Positions 42,791 through 55,500 of a stretch of DNA of 64,000 nt are shown piece by piece. The stretch covers positions 138,651,148-138,715,147 of the forward strand of contig CM077665.1 of the NCBI GenBank assembly GCA_039707655.1. Reading direction: 5' to 3'. The stretch is from Elymus sibiricus (lineage: Eukaryota; Streptophyta; Magnoliopsida; Poales; Poaceae). Made by a program: the position numbers and the translations under genes. The notes beneath the pieces are model-generated. The model worked only from the letters and a program-made list of their open reading frames with translations, was not told the DNA's origin and ran no database searches. How positions within the stretch are numbered: position 1 is the first letter of the stretch; every line of letters begins with the position of its first letter.

Positions 42791-43827
42791 TGACAGATCT
42801 TAAACCTCCAAAATCCATATAAAAATTCTTTGAATCAAAGGAGGCCAGAGCTAACAGATCTTGATATTGACGAGATGTTTCTTGGTTGGCGGCATGCATG
42901 CCCTACCTTTGAATGAATATTGTCGAAGAGTCTGAAATAAATTCAGAATATGCTACCAAACATGTCAAGTCTAGAACTTGAACCCACATATGCAGGTTCC
43001 ACCGCAAGAAACCTAGCCATTCTAGTATTTACTAGAAAATTTGATCCTCTTTTTTTTTTCTATAGTGGAGATAGTCACATGTAATGACAGATCACGACCA
43101 TATTATTAAAAGCTTGCAGTAAGAAGGGGTTTCGTTATAGTGCCCGGAAATAATATTCCAAAGACTTTGATCATTACATGGAATTCTATTAAGATATTAT
43201 ATGAAAGTCGAATTTATTCCACTCATTTGAGAGTGCAAATACAAGGAGGTATTTTGTGTTTGGGAAAGTCTGAAGAAAAAAGATTTTGAATCCGTCTTTT
43301 CCTTCTTTCCCTTAAAAAATAACTCAATCAAAATCCAATTATTTATGTTTTATTTATATATTAAATATGAAGTTCTTACTCTTTCTATTGTTTTGAAAGA
43401 TCGAATACACGATGTCGTATGCTTGCGACAATAACGACAAAAAAAATTGAATTCTAATGGTCCGATGCTCAGTTCGCAGCAACTCTTACATTAGTATGTT
43501 TGTGGAAGAAAATATCTTCAACATAAGAAATATTACATCCGGTGAATGTTCTTAACACGTGATGACGCTTTAACTTTTCCTCAAAAAAAAAGATGACGGT
43601 TTAACTAGCAAAGGCATGACAATCTGAGAGACAAATGTCTATACACACAAATGAAATCCATTTTATTATATATGTATGCATACGATCTCAAACACTCCCA
43701 ATAGTTGAGCAGGTACACGTAGTACAAACAAATCACGGATGGCACGCATGCCACGGTAGCTCGTCATGGACACATGACTGATCAAACGTATCACGGACCA
43801 TGCATGGATTCGTCGGTGGTTGAGTGA
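42791..43827. other. AT-rich intergenic DNA
   Basis: No gene or repeat end supported. 43620-43827 is the likely 3' UTR and downstream region of the minus-strand proline-rich gene. Confidence 0.5.
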
Positions 43828-44613
43828 TCATGGTTTTGGCTCAGCAGGCTTCGGCAGTGGCGGCTGCGCCGGCTTCGGTGGAAGCTCACCGGTAGGGAGT
43901 GGCGGCAGCTCTGGCTTCGGTGGCAGCTCGACCTCCGGCTTCGGTGGAAGGTCACCGGTCGGAAGTGGCGGCAACTCCGGCTTCGGGGGCTCCTCTGTCT
44001 TGGGTGGCAGCCCGACCTCCGGCTTCGGTGGAATCTCACCGGTCGGAGGTGGAGGCAGCTCCGGCTTGGGTGGCTCGTCTGTCTTGGGCAGCAGCTCGGG
44101 CTCCGGCTTCGGCGGAAGCTCGCCTGTAGGAAGAGGCGGCAGGACCGGCTTTGGTGGGACCTCACCTGTTGGCAGCGGCGGCAGCTCTGGCTTCGGTGGC
44201 TCCTCACCCTTGGGCAGGGGTGGCAGCACTGGCTTCGGTTCCACGTCAGGTTTGGGCACCTCCGGTTTGGGCAACGGCGGCAGCTCCGGCTTGGGCTGCT
44301 CGTCAGGTGTAGGCAGCGGCGGCAGCTCCGGCTTTGGCAGCACGTCGGGTGTAGGCAACGGTGGCAGCTCCGGCTTGGGCTACTCGTCGGGTGTGGGCAG
44401 CGGCGGCAGCCCCGGCTTCGGGAGCACCTCAGGTGCGGGCTGCGGCGGCAGCACGTCCGGCTTGGGCAGAGGTGCCGGGAGATCAGGCGGCACGGGCAGG
44501 TATTCCGACTCCTCCAGGTGCCGCGCCGCGTTCCCGACGCCGCTGCGGGAGAGCAGCAGCACGCCGAGGAGCACCACAAGAGAGGAGGACATGCTGGCGA
44601 TCTTGGAAGCCAT
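43828..44613 (-). pseudogene. Diverged proline-rich secreted protein, copy 4, with internal TAG
   Basis: The frame from ATG 44611-44613 to the stop at 43828-43830 is 261 codons, broken only by TAG at 44380-44382 (codon 78). That codon is CAG in the neighbouring repeat units, so one C-to-T change explains it. The signal peptide (SSLVVLLGVLLLSRSGVGNA) is followed by ARHLEE, as in the other copies. The mature repeats differ: LPPLPTGE/PPKPELPPLPTPD units instead of PELPKPE/HP. A TATA box lies at 44698-44704. It could be a true pseudogene, an individual polymorphism or a sequencing error. The intact frame after the stop argues that the change is recent. Confidence 0.82.
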
Positions 44614-44697
44614 GGCTGGCTTCGATCACCGAACTAATTAAGAACAAATGTGCGTTCTCTTTGCTGGGGTGAAGAGAAACGAAGGCGAGGGAGCAGC

Positions 44698-44704
44698 ATT
44701 TATA
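44698..44704 (-). promoter_or_regulatory. TATA box of proline-rich copy 4
   Basis: TATAAAT on the minus strand, 85 bp upstream of the ATG. A (TGCGT)n repeat lies further upstream at 44784-44803. Confidence 0.7.
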
Positions 44705-44839
44705 GGAGGCGTTCATCGTACGGGGTCGATCGTCATGCGTTACGCTCAAGTCCAGTACGTTCGTTGGCGGATCGACGGATCGCTTGCGTTGCGTTGCGTT
44801 GCGTTTCTTCGTGGCACTTAATCCGTGGTACGTTTCGTA

Positions 44840-45333
44840 CTTGGCCCGTGTGACGCTGGAGAATCGGGCCGACCGGATCGGTTGCCGCGGTTACACACTT
44901 ACACTACTGCGACGTTGCCTACCCAAATAAAACCGCCCGGTAATGCCAGGCGCACACGAGACTAGCTGCGTTACTGTCACATACATTATCTGCACACGGG
45001 ATGACCTTATCGTCCTGTCAAAAGAGAGAGAAAAAAAAAAGCGTTCGTCGGCACCTGGCTTTCTTTCCATGGCAGAATCACGTTTTTTAGAAGGTGCAAG
45101 GTCATTTCCTCTTCAAATAAATATGAGGTGCAAGATCACGCTATTGGTTGCTTAAAACTACTTGCCTAGTACGGTTCACGCTTTATTATTGACGAACTAG
45201 TTCTACTCCAGGAGGCAGTAGGAGAGTGCCGGCCTGTCCGTGCATCGGGATCGCGTAGGAGATTGATCGAGCCACAAAAATCGGTCGATCAACACGCACT
45301 ATGAAACGTGCGTCTAGATTATTATTACGAGTA
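44840..45333. other. Intergenic DNA upstream of copy 4
   Basis: No gene or element recognised. Confidence 0.5.
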
Positions 45334-45441
45334 CTCACTCTGATTCATATTCATATTAGTTGTCGTTCAAACAAATTTATTTAGGCGTATTTCAGTGCTA
45401 GATACATTTGTTTGAATGAAAGTAGTATGAACCGGAGGGAG
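45334..45441. mobile_element. Stowaway-like MITE, 108 bp
   Basis: TA at 45332-45333 and 45442-45443; ends CTCACTCTGATTCATA and the complement of CTCCCTCCGGTTCATA, with inner inverted copies of GTTCAAACAAAT. Confidence 0.85.
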
Positions 45442-45589
45442 TAGTATCTTTTGGACCAATAACGCTCTAATGTCATATTTACCCTTGATGTTGCCTTTTT
45501 ATCGTCCCTATTCCCTAGTTCTTGTGTCTCTTTTTTTCGTTTTCTTTTTCTTTCTTATTGGGTTTTCATTCGGTTTTCCCTGATTAGCC

Positions 45590-45702
45590 GAGAATGTTTG
45601 GTTTTTGGGTCCGGTTTTCCCTTATAAATTGGATCAACTCTCTTCTTCTTAATGAAATGCAGGAACCCCCTGCCCCTCTCGAGGTGTTCTCGAAAAAAAA
45701 AT
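45590..45702 (+). mobile_element. LINE 3' end with A-tail, 5'-truncated
   Basis: CTTAATGAAATGCAGGAACC, CCTGCCCC and then an A-run at about 45694-45703 look like the 3' UTR of wheat LINEs. No coding part remains. Confidence 0.5.
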
Positions 45703-46130
45703 ATTTAAGGGCAGCCTCGTTAGATGGATCCCTACGCATGAATGAAATCGTTAGATGGGAACCTGATACGGGGCACGCCCGTGTGCGTCGTTCTTTCACG
45801 AATTGGAGGGGAATTTCACGAGGGACATGAGGAACACGAGTGGAAATCACAAACTCAAGGACAATCTTCGATTACACATCCACTAGAAACACACGAACAC
45901 ACGAGTCACAAGATCCACAATCAACAAAAGGATACACGTAACGATAGTCTCCTCGCTCCAAATGAGGAGGTCTTGAATCCCTTAGGATCTTCCCTTAGAG
46001 GGGTCTTGACATCACTTGGATCTTCTCTCAATGGAGGGCAATCTCCGTGGGAGAAGGAAGTAATGGAGCTATGCTCAACAAAAAATATCTGCTAAACAAA
46101 GCTAACCCTAGAGAGATGAGGGAGGGGAGT

Positions 46131-46137
46131 TTATATA
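46131..46137 (-). promoter_or_regulatory. TATA box in the gypsy LTR
   Basis: TATATAA on the minus strand; the equivalent in the 5' LTR is 62951-62957. Confidence 0.7.
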
Positions 46138-46197
46138 GTCTTAGGCGAAAGGAGGGGGTACATGGGCCTAGGCCCGTAGTCCTGTGCGCAGACAGGG

Positions 46198-46495
46198 TCC
46201 GGACGTCCGGACGGGGTCGGACGTCCGACGGCTCGAGACGGTCCGGACATCCGGAAGTTTGGTGCGGGAGCGCCTGGACCGGAATTCCGGGCGCGGTCGG
46301 ACGTCCGGGGCTCGGTCGTCCGTAGGCTTTGGAGCGGGAGCCCTGGTGCCGGATTTTCAGGATGGCTCGGACGTCCGTGCGCTGGAGCGTGTCGGTCGTC
46401 CGTGTGCTGTAGGGTCCTACTGGCCTTCGGGTTGGGACGACTCCAGGCGTCGGACGTCCGGGGTGTTACGGTCGTCCATAGGGGGCCGGTCGTCC
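46198..46495. promoter_or_regulatory. Array of GGACGTCC-type palindromes in LTR U3
   Basis: Exact GGACGTCC occurs five times (about 46201, 46219, 46299, 46369, 46452), and five one- or two-base variants (GGACATCC, GGTCGTCC) lie between. All are upstream of the TATA box in element sense. The core GACGTC is of the type bound by plant bZIP factors. The array recurs at 63018-63340. Confidence 0.6.
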
Positions 46496-46765
46496 GAGAG
46501 CTGGGGTTTGATTTCAGCTCCTTCCTTTTCCTTACATGCTTGACGTCCTTCGTGTCCGCTTCCATGTCTCACGTCTGAGCACCTGAGTATACAGAGAACT
46601 TCCGTCTGAGGTAGTGATCATGTCTCGAGTGGATCAAACGGTGATCGAGCAAGGAGAGATGTCACCTCGGTTTCCATAGCGCGTGCACGGGCTCTTGTCA
46701 TGGGACCACTTGGGGGTTGGCTTGATGGTGTAGACTTCATGGGGATGATGGAGGGATGCTCCGCA

Positions 46766-49700
46766 TCATCTCCCCCCCTCTTGGGGAAGATCCGTCCTCG
46801 GATCAAGATCTTCATCGCCATGAAAAGGGGATAGATCCTTGACGTTGAAGGTGTCACTCACGTTGTACTTGTCACGGGGGATGTCGATCTTGTAGGCATT
46901 ATTGTTGTAGCGTGCCAACACCTAGAACGGGCCGTCGGCTCGGGGGAGTAGCTTGGACTTGCGTTCATTGGGGAAGCGGTCATTGCGGAGGTGTAGCCAC
47001 ACAAGATCACCGGGCTTGAACACCATGGGGTACTTGTTGAGGTTGCGCTTGTTGGTGACGCGTTCCACTTGACGTTCGATAGTGCGTCGTGTATCTTCAT
47101 GCATTTTCTTGATGTAGCTTGCCCTTGCACTTGTGTCCATGTTGACGCGCTCTTGGAGTGGTAGAGGAAGGATGCCCAATGGAGACAAAGGGTTGAAGCC
47201 GTAGACCACTTCGAACGGGGACTTGCCGGTGGTGGAGTGACTTGCGCGATTGTAGGCGTACTCGGCGATGGGGAGGCATTCTTCCCATTCCTTGATGTTT
47301 TTCTTTATCAACACGCGGAGTAGAGTAGATAGCGTCCGGTTCGTCACCTCCGTTTGTCCATCGGTTTGAGGGTGATATGCCGAAGAGAATAAAAGCTTGA
47401 TTCCGAGCTTGGCGCATAGGGTCTTCCAAAAGTAGCTTAAGAACTTGACGTTGCGATCCGAGATAATGGTCTTGGGGACGCCATGTAGTCGCAAGATGTC
47501 CCTACAAAAGAGATTTGCAATATGTGAAGCATCGTCTATCTTGTGACATGGAATGAAATGAGCCATCTTGAAAAAACGGTCCACAACGACAAAAACGGAA
47601 TCATGGCCAATTTTAGTTCGTGGCAAACTAAGCACAAAATCGATACTAATGTCTTCCCATGGTTGGAAGGGTATAGGAAGAGGCATGTAAAGACCATGGG
47701 ATTGAGCTTTTGACTTAGCTTTGCGGCATGTAGAGCATCGGTTGGTGAAGCATGCAACATCACGAAACATCTTGGGCCAAAAGTACTTGTTGGATAGTGT
47801 GGCGTACATCTCGTCGCGTCCAAAGTGACCCATAAGTCCTCCACCGTGAGCCTCTTGCAAAAGCAACAAACGAAGAGAAGACTCTAGTATACAAAGTTTG
47901 TTAGCACGCATAAGATAGCCATCTTTCATATAGTAGTTCTCCCAACAAGTTTTCACTTGACATTTAACATATGGGGTAGCAAAAGAAAACATCATGCTCA
48001 TATAAGTCTTTGATATGCTCAAAGCCAACAACATTCAATTCAAGTTGAGTAACTAGCATGCATTTACGGGAAAGGGCATCCGCCACAACGTTTTCCTTAC
48101 CCTTAATGTATTTGATGACATAAGGGAAGGACTCAATAAATTCACTCCATTTAGCATGCCGTTTGTTCAACTTAGTTTGACCCTTTAATTACTTTAGCGT
48201 TTCATGGTCGGTATGGATAACAAACACATGAGGTCTCAAATAATGTTCCCACACATATAAAACTCTCACCAAAGCATACAATTCTTTGTCATAGATGGGG
48301 TAGTTAAGTTGAGCGCCGGAAAGTTTCTCGCTAAAGTACGCAATTGACCTCTTTTCTTGCATAAGTACACCACCTATTCCATTACCACTAGCATCACAAT
48401 GCACTTCAAATGTTTTATCAAAGTTGGGCAAAGCAAGCAATGGTGCATGAGTGAGCAAATTTTTAAGTTCATGGAATGCGGTGTCTTGGGTAGGACCCCA
48501 AATGAATGGTGCATTCTTCTTGCTCAAAGCATGGAGAGGAGATGCAATAGTGCTAAAGTCTTTGACAAAACGGCGATAGAAACCGGCTAGTCCTAGGAAA
48601 CTACGCACTTGTTGCAAATTCGTTGGTGTGGGCTAAGTTTTAATAGCATCAATCTTAGTTTCATCTACATGAACGCCCTTAGAAGATACTACAAAACCTA
48701 AAAAAACTACCTTCTCAACACCAAAGGTGCATTTCTTCATGTTTGCATAGAGTTGTTCTTTCCTAAGGATTTGCAAAACATCACGAACATGGGTAGCATG
48801 CTCCTCAAGAGACTTGCTAAAGACAAGAATGTCATCAAAATAGACCACAGCACAATATCCTATGAGGGGTCGCAAAACATAGTGCATGACACGCATGAAG
48901 GTACCCGGTGCTTCGGATAAGCCCATGGGCATAACCAACCATTCATAGAGACCAAATTTATTCTTGAATGCAGTTTTTCACTCGTCACCCTCTTGTATGC
49001 GAATTTGGTAGTAACCACTTTTTAAGTCAATCTTAGAAAATATAGTGGCACCACTAAGTTCATCTAGCATATCATCTAAGTGAGGAATGGGCTGACGGTA
49101 TCGAATGGTGATAGCATTGATAGGACGACAATCGGAACACATGCGCATACTACCATATTGCTTAGGCACTAGTATCACCGGGACTGCACAAGGACTCAAA
49201 CTCTCATGTACATGCCCTTTATCTAGGGGATTTTGGACTTGCCTTTGTATTTCCTTTGTTTCTTCGGGGTTGACGCGGTAGGGAGCCTTGTTCGGAAGCG
49301 GTGCTCCGGGGATGAGGTCGATGCGGTGTTCGATCCCTTGTTTTGGTGGTAGTCCCGGAGGTAGCTCATCGGGGAAAACATCTTGGAATTCCTGCAACAA
49401 CTTGGATAACAAAAGAGGAAGATGTTATGAAGGGTTAGTCCGAACGACGTCATCTTTGCACACAAGTACACAGTGAAGAACGGTCGATGGGCTCTCACTC
49501 ACATCCCTCAAATCTCTTTTGGTGGCTAAAAGAACTATATCTCTCATGTCCCTCATCGTGGAGTCGCTCATTTTTGGCTTGTGGCACTCACTCTCTTTGA
49601 GGTGGATCACTCTCTCACTTTTGTCTCCACGATGGGATGAAGTGTGTTTGTCGGCGATGACTTGACTTGGAGTCATTGGTCGGAGTATATATTGCTTGCC

Positions 49701-51839
49701 CTTCATTTTGAAGCTATATTGATTTGTTCGACCATTGTGTGTGACGCCACGGTCGAATTGCCAAGGTCTACCAAGTAGGAGGTGACAAACGGACATTGGA
49801 ACCACATCACACTCCAAAGTGTCTTCATAAGCGCCTATCTTGAAGGAAACTTCCACGGTATGTTCAACTTGGAGGGTGCCAGAATCACTTAGCCATTGGA
49901 CCTTGTAGGGGCGATGTTGATTTTTCTTGACCAAATGTAGCTTGGAACAAAGGTCCTCACTTGCCAAGTTGTGGTAACTCCCGCCGTCGATGATGACCTT
50001 GACGGATTTTCCTTGGATGCCCGCCTTTGTGTGGAAGATGTGGCAACGTTGGTCCTCGTCTTCTTGTTGTTGGAGCGTCAAAACCTTGGAGACAACGAGA
50101 GCGGGGCTCGAATTGTTGTCGCAAAAGATTTGCGAATCTTCATCATTCACTTGGCGGTGTATAGCAACTTGCTCCAAAGCTTGCATCTCGTCGTCACTCA
50201 TAGAGTCATAGGTGCCGTCGTCGAGGAGAACCATGTTGCATTTGGTTGGACATTCGAAGGTCTTGTGGCCTCGGCCTTGGCACGTGAAACACTTGATGGA
50301 GCTTGTCTTGGCAGTAGCGGATGAAGCTCTCGGCTTGTAGGTTCTTGATGAAGTCGTCTTGTCCTTGTAGCTTGACTTGTCGCCGGTAGGTGTTGTAGAT
50401 TTCGTAGTCGAAGGTGATGTTGTCATAGTAGCTTGAGCACTTGAGCCGTAGGTCTTGGAGGAGAACTTGGAGTACTTGTAGTTATCTTGCACTTGCCGTT
50501 CCGCCTTGGTTGCTTGATGCACAAGTTCGAGAAGGTTGGAGTAAGGTTGGAAGTCGGCTATCTTCTTGACTTGGTAGTTGAGGCCATTCAAGAAGCGTGC
50601 CATTGTTTGCTCGTCATCTTCCTTGACATTGGCTCGGATTATAGCGATTTCCATCTCTTGGTAGTACTCTTCTACCGACTTGGTGCCTTGCTTGAGTTGT
50701 TGTAGTTTCTTGAATAGATCCCGGTTGTAGTGTGTAGGCACAAAACGAGCTCGCATGAGATCCTTCATTTGGGCCTAAGTGTTGATAGGGGGTTTACCTC
50801 TTTCTCTTCTCCGCTCAATCACTTGTTCCCACCAAATAAGGACATGCTCTTGGAACTCGAGTGAAGCCATGGCTATCTTCTTCTCTTCATCATAGTTGTG
50901 GAGGCGAAAGATCTTGTCAACCTTGAGGGCCCATGATAAGTAGTCTTCGGGATCATTGCTTCCGGAAAAGTTTGGCATTGTGAACTTGAGCTTGCCGAAG
51001 CGTTGTTCATCATTGTGGTGGTGATGCCGAAATCCTTGTCTTGGATGTGGATCCTCATTGTCATTTCCTTTAGCGTGGTGACGTTGATATTGTCCGTGCT
51101 CGTCTTCATGCTCGGGTTCGTCGCGATGATCTTGAGGATGGCGACGAGGTGGACGCACTCGGTTGCGCCTTTCTTGGTGGTCCTCTTGGTGATTGGCATC
51201 TTCTTGTCGTTCCTGGCGAAGTGCTTCTTGCTCAAGACGTGCTTGACGGTTTCGTTCCTCCAACGCGCGAGTAGCATCACGGAGTGCTTGTTGGGCTTCA
51301 AGTGCTTGTTTTTCGCGTTGACGTAGGTCTTCTTCACGGCGTTGTTGTTGGCGTTCTTGTTCCAATGCCTCTTATTCTTGATGTTGGCGTCGAGCACGCT
51401 CGCGAAGTTGATCTTGTAGTCCATTGCCATGGAAGGGATTGTCTGAAGCTTGAAGTTGGCGGCTGTGGTGTGAGCTTGGACCGGAGCGGTCATCTCGATG
51501 ATGAGAACGTGCTCGAGGTGGACTCTCGCCGGAAGAGTACCCCGAAGAGTGACGACTTGAGTGGCGCCGTCCGGAGGATCTAGATGTAGAAGAAGCTCGC
51601 GTGACCATTAAGGCGCGAATTTCCTTCATTTGGCTTGAGAGCTTGGTGTCGAGGTAGTACCTTGTTCGCACTTTGGATTAGCGTACGTCGGTGGCGAGTT
51701 GCTCGATGCGGTCGTTCAAAACTTCTTGCGATTGGCGCATTGCTTTTTGCGCGCCGAAGAATTGCATTTTGGTGACGAAGGTGGTATCGTCGTCCTCTTG
51801 TTCTTCAAACGTCGGGTTGTGGATGCTTGACCTATCCAT
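46766..51839 (-). pseudogene. Gypsy gag-protease-RT-RNase H-integrase polyprotein, multiple stops
   Basis: Start MDRSSIHNPTF at 51837-51839. One frame runs from gag to RNase H, interrupted by stops at 51678, 51372, 50775, 49425, 48978, 48633 and 48189; a shift near 47985 is followed by integrase with a stop at 46922. The terminal TGA is 46766-46768, the first three bases of the 3' LTR. Domains in order: coiled Gln/Glu/Arg-rich gag N-terminus, capsid (about 50930-50560), zinc knuckle CFTCQGRGHKTFEC (about 50290-50250), protease IIDGGS (about 50000), reverse transcriptase with VVYFDDILVF (about 48845), RNase H ([15 protein letters not shown], about 48400), then integrase with HHCC and the core residues IDFVLSLP, ISDR and HPQTDGQTE. 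Several stops are Trp or Gln codons altered by one transition, as expected from methylcytosine deamination. Confidence 0.92.
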
Positions 51840-52535
51840 AACAACACTCAAGTAGATATAAGTGGAGGAGTGAGAAGACAATACCAATTACCGTTTCAAA
51901 AGTTGAAAGTGGATCAAGATCACTCAATGTGCAAGTTTGGAAATAGTAGAATTGGTATCGAAGATCGTCCTTCTCACACCTACACAAATAAGGCTTATGG
52001 AGTAGCTTGGTTAGGATAGTGGCACAAATTTCAAGCAATCCAAAAGATAAGATTCAATAAAGTTGACAGAGATTCGTAAAATTCGCAAATGAGACAATGT
52101 AGATCAATAGCAATGGGTATACATGGAAATACACACACAGAAGAAAATTGGGGTCAAGCAACCAAGGATGAGCCAAAATGTGGAATCCATGGAAAATGCT
52201 CTCGTTGCACAACACTAGAGAGACGGTAGCACGATTGCTCCAATGGGCATGATACACACTTGTGCACACCCTAAAATGAACCAAACGTGTCGTCTTCCTA
52301 TGCCCGACTTGCTATGTGTGTATGCGGCACGTGTCACTCGCTCAAGTGATCCAAGATGATCAAGTATGCTATGCGAATCTTGCGATGGTATTGCTCTTTT
52401 TCTCTTTTACTCTTGCTTAAAAGCTTTGCTTCTCTTTTCTTTTGCAATGATGTTTTGTATGGACATAATGCGGGACGTGCACACCGAGATAGCAATTATG
52501 TATGCGGGTACTATGTTGTAACACAAAAGATGATA
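51840..52535 (-). other. Gypsy leader, gag-proximal half
   Basis: Untranslated leader upstream of gag, separated from its other half (61803-62584) by the nested element. No coding frame recognised. Confidence 0.7.
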
Positions 52536-52540
52536 CTAAG

Positions 52541-55500
52541 TGATACGTCTCCATCGTATCAATAATTCTTGATTCTTTCATGCCAATATTATACAATTTT
52601 CACATATTTTTAGCAACATTTTATATGATTTATTGGACTAACATATTGATCCAGTGCCCAGTGTCAGTTCCTGTTTGGTGCATGTTTTTTGTTTCGCAGA
52701 ATATCCATATCAAACGAAGTCCAAATGCGATAAAAATTTACGGAGATTTGTTTTGGAATATTTGTGAATTTTGGGAAGTGGAATCAACGCAAACGGAAGC
52801 CCACATCAAGCACGATATACCAGGGCGCGGCCAGGGGGCCCAGGCGCGCCCTGGTGGGTTGTGCCCACCTCGTAAGTTGGTTGGAGCTCTCCTTCGGGCG
52901 CAAGGAAGCTAATTTTTGGATAAAAATCCCCTCAAAATTTCAGCCCGATCGGAGTTACGGATCTCCGGGAATATAAGAAACGGTTTTCGGCCAGAAAACA
53001 GGAATGCGAAACAGAAGAGAACAGAGGGGGTGGGGGGTCCAATCAAGGAGGGGCTCCTACCCCTCCGCCGCCATGGACGCCATGGACCAGAGGGTAACTC
53101 TCCTCCCATCTAGGGGGGAGGCTGTTGGAAATATGCCCTAGAGGCAATAATAAATTGGTTATTATTATATTTCCTTGTTCGTGATAATCGTTTATTATCC
53201 ATGCTATAATTGTATTGATTGGAAACTCAAATACATGTGTGGGTACATAGACAACACTGTGTCTCTAGTATGCCTCTAGTTAACTAGCTCGTTGATCAAA
53301 GATGGTCAAGGTTTCCAGGCCATAGACATGAGATGTCATTTGATAACGGGATCACATCATTAGGAGAATGATGTGATGGACAAGACCCAAACTATGAACG
53401 TAGCATATGATCGTGTCAGTTTATTGCTATTGTTTTCTGCATGTCAAGTATCTGTTCCTATGACCATGAGATCATGCAACTCACTGACACCGGAGGAGTA
53501 CCTTGTGTGTATCAAACGTCGCAACGTAATTGGGTGACTATAAAGATGCTCTACAGGTATCTCCGAGGGTGTCTGTTGAGTGGGCATGGATCAAGACTGG
53601 GATTTGTTACTTCGTGTGACGGAGAGGTATCTCGGGGCCCACTCGGTAATACAACATCACAACAAGCCTTGCAAGCAATGTGACTAAAGTGTTAGCCACG
53701 GGATCTTGTATTACGGAACGAGTAAAGAGACTTGTCGGTAACGAGATTGAACTAGGTATAGAGATACCGACGATCGAATCTCGGGCAAGTAACATACCGA
53801 AGAACAAAGGGAACAACGTACGGGATTAACTGAATCCTTGACATAGAGGTTCAACCGATAAAGATCTTTGTAGAATATGTAGGAACCAATATGGGCATCC
53901 AGGTCCCGCTATTGGTTATTGACTGTAGAGGTGTCTCGGTCATGTCTACATAGTTCTCGAACCCGCAGGGTTTGCACACTTAACGTTCGGTGACATTTCG
54001 GTAGTATTGAGTTATGTATGGTGGTGACCGAAGGTTGTTCGGAGTCCCGGATGAGATCCCGGATGTCACGAGGAGCTCCGGAATGGTTCGGAGGTAAAGA
54101 TTGATATATAGGAAGTCCCGTTTTGGTCACCGGAAAAGTTTCGGGTATTTCGGTAGTGTACCGGGAGTGCCGGGAGGGTACCGGGGGATCATCGGGAGGG
54201 CCTCTCGCCCCAAAGGGTCTCATGGGCTGTGGGAGGAGTCAAACCAGCCCCTAGTGGGCTGGCCGAACCCCCCACTAAGGCCCATGCGGCTAGGGGTGGG
54301 AAAACCCAAAGGTGGAAAGAGTTTCCAAGTGGGGGAGGAGGAATCCTACTCCTAGTAGGATTGGAGTTGGTCTCCTCCACCTCCCCACTTCGGCCGCACC
54401 TAGGGGCAGCCCTAGGGGCGCCGGCCTCCCTCCCCTTCCTCCTATATATACTAGAGGGGAGAGAGGGCAGCCGCACCAGAAAACCCTAAGCCACGGTGCA
54501 GCCCTCTCTCCCCAATAGATCAAGTCCTCTAGTTTTCAGCACTGCTTAGGCGAAGCCCTGCTGGAATAGTTCCACCACCACCGCCGCCGCGCCGTCGCGC
54601 TGCCGGAGAACTCACCTACCTCTCCGCTCCCTCTTGCTGGATCAAGAAGGCGGAGATCGTCATCGAGCTGTACGTGTGCTGAACGCGGAGGTGCCGTCCG
54701 TTCGGTACTAGATCGTGATTGGATCACGGGACGCTCGGTGATTTGGATCGCGAAGACGTTCGACTACGTCAACCGCGTTTCTTAACGCTTCCCGCTTAGC
54801 GATCTACAAGGGTATGTAGATCCACTCTCCCTCTCGTAGATGCTCATCACCATGGATAGATCTTGCGTGTGCGTAGGAAAATTTTTGTTTCCCATGCAAC
54901 GTTCCCCAACAGAGGCCAAGGAAGAAGAAGGAGGGGGCTCTCTCCCCCTCTCTCCCGGTGGCGCCAGAACGCCGCCGGGGCAATCATCGTGACGACGATC
55001 TACTCCAACAACTTCGTCGCCGTCAACACCAACTCTCTCCCCCTCTATGCAGCGGTGTAACTCCTCTCTTCCCCGCTGTAATCTGTACTTAAACATGGTG
55101 CTCAACTCCATATATTATTTCCCAATGATATTTGGCTATTCTATGATGTTTGAGTAGATCTCTTTTGTCCTATGGGTTAATTGTGGTATGATGTTATGGA
55201 TGTGAGTTGTATGTTGATATGGTGCTGTCCTATGGTGCCCTCCGTGTCGCGCAAATGTGAGGGATCCCCGTTGTAGGGTGTTGCAATATGTTCATGATTT
55301 GCCTATGGTGGGTTGCTTGAGTGACAGAAACATAAACCCGAGTAGGTGGGTTGTTGCGTATGGGAGTAAAGGGGACTTGATACTTAATACTATGGTTGGG
55401 TTTTACCTTCATGAACTTTGGTAGTTGCGGATGCTTGCTAGAGTTCCAATCATAAGTGCATATGATCCAAGTACGGAAAGTGTGTTAGCGTATGCCTCTC

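Larger units (their letters stand above)
45764..46768 (-). repeat. 3' LTR of the large gypsy element
   Basis: 1005 bp, TGATACGGGGCACGCC at the left and ATCA at the right on the plus strand, homologous to 62585-63615. On the minus strand U3 lies at 46768-46138, with the TATA box at 46131-46137 and a cluster of GGACGTCC palindromes at 46198-46495. Confidence 0.93.

Noticed and set aside
54189..54523. Overlapping ORFs of 68-95 codons with a Pro/Arg-rich product
   Set aside because: Inside the BARE1/WIS/Angela-type solo LTR, which is non-coding.
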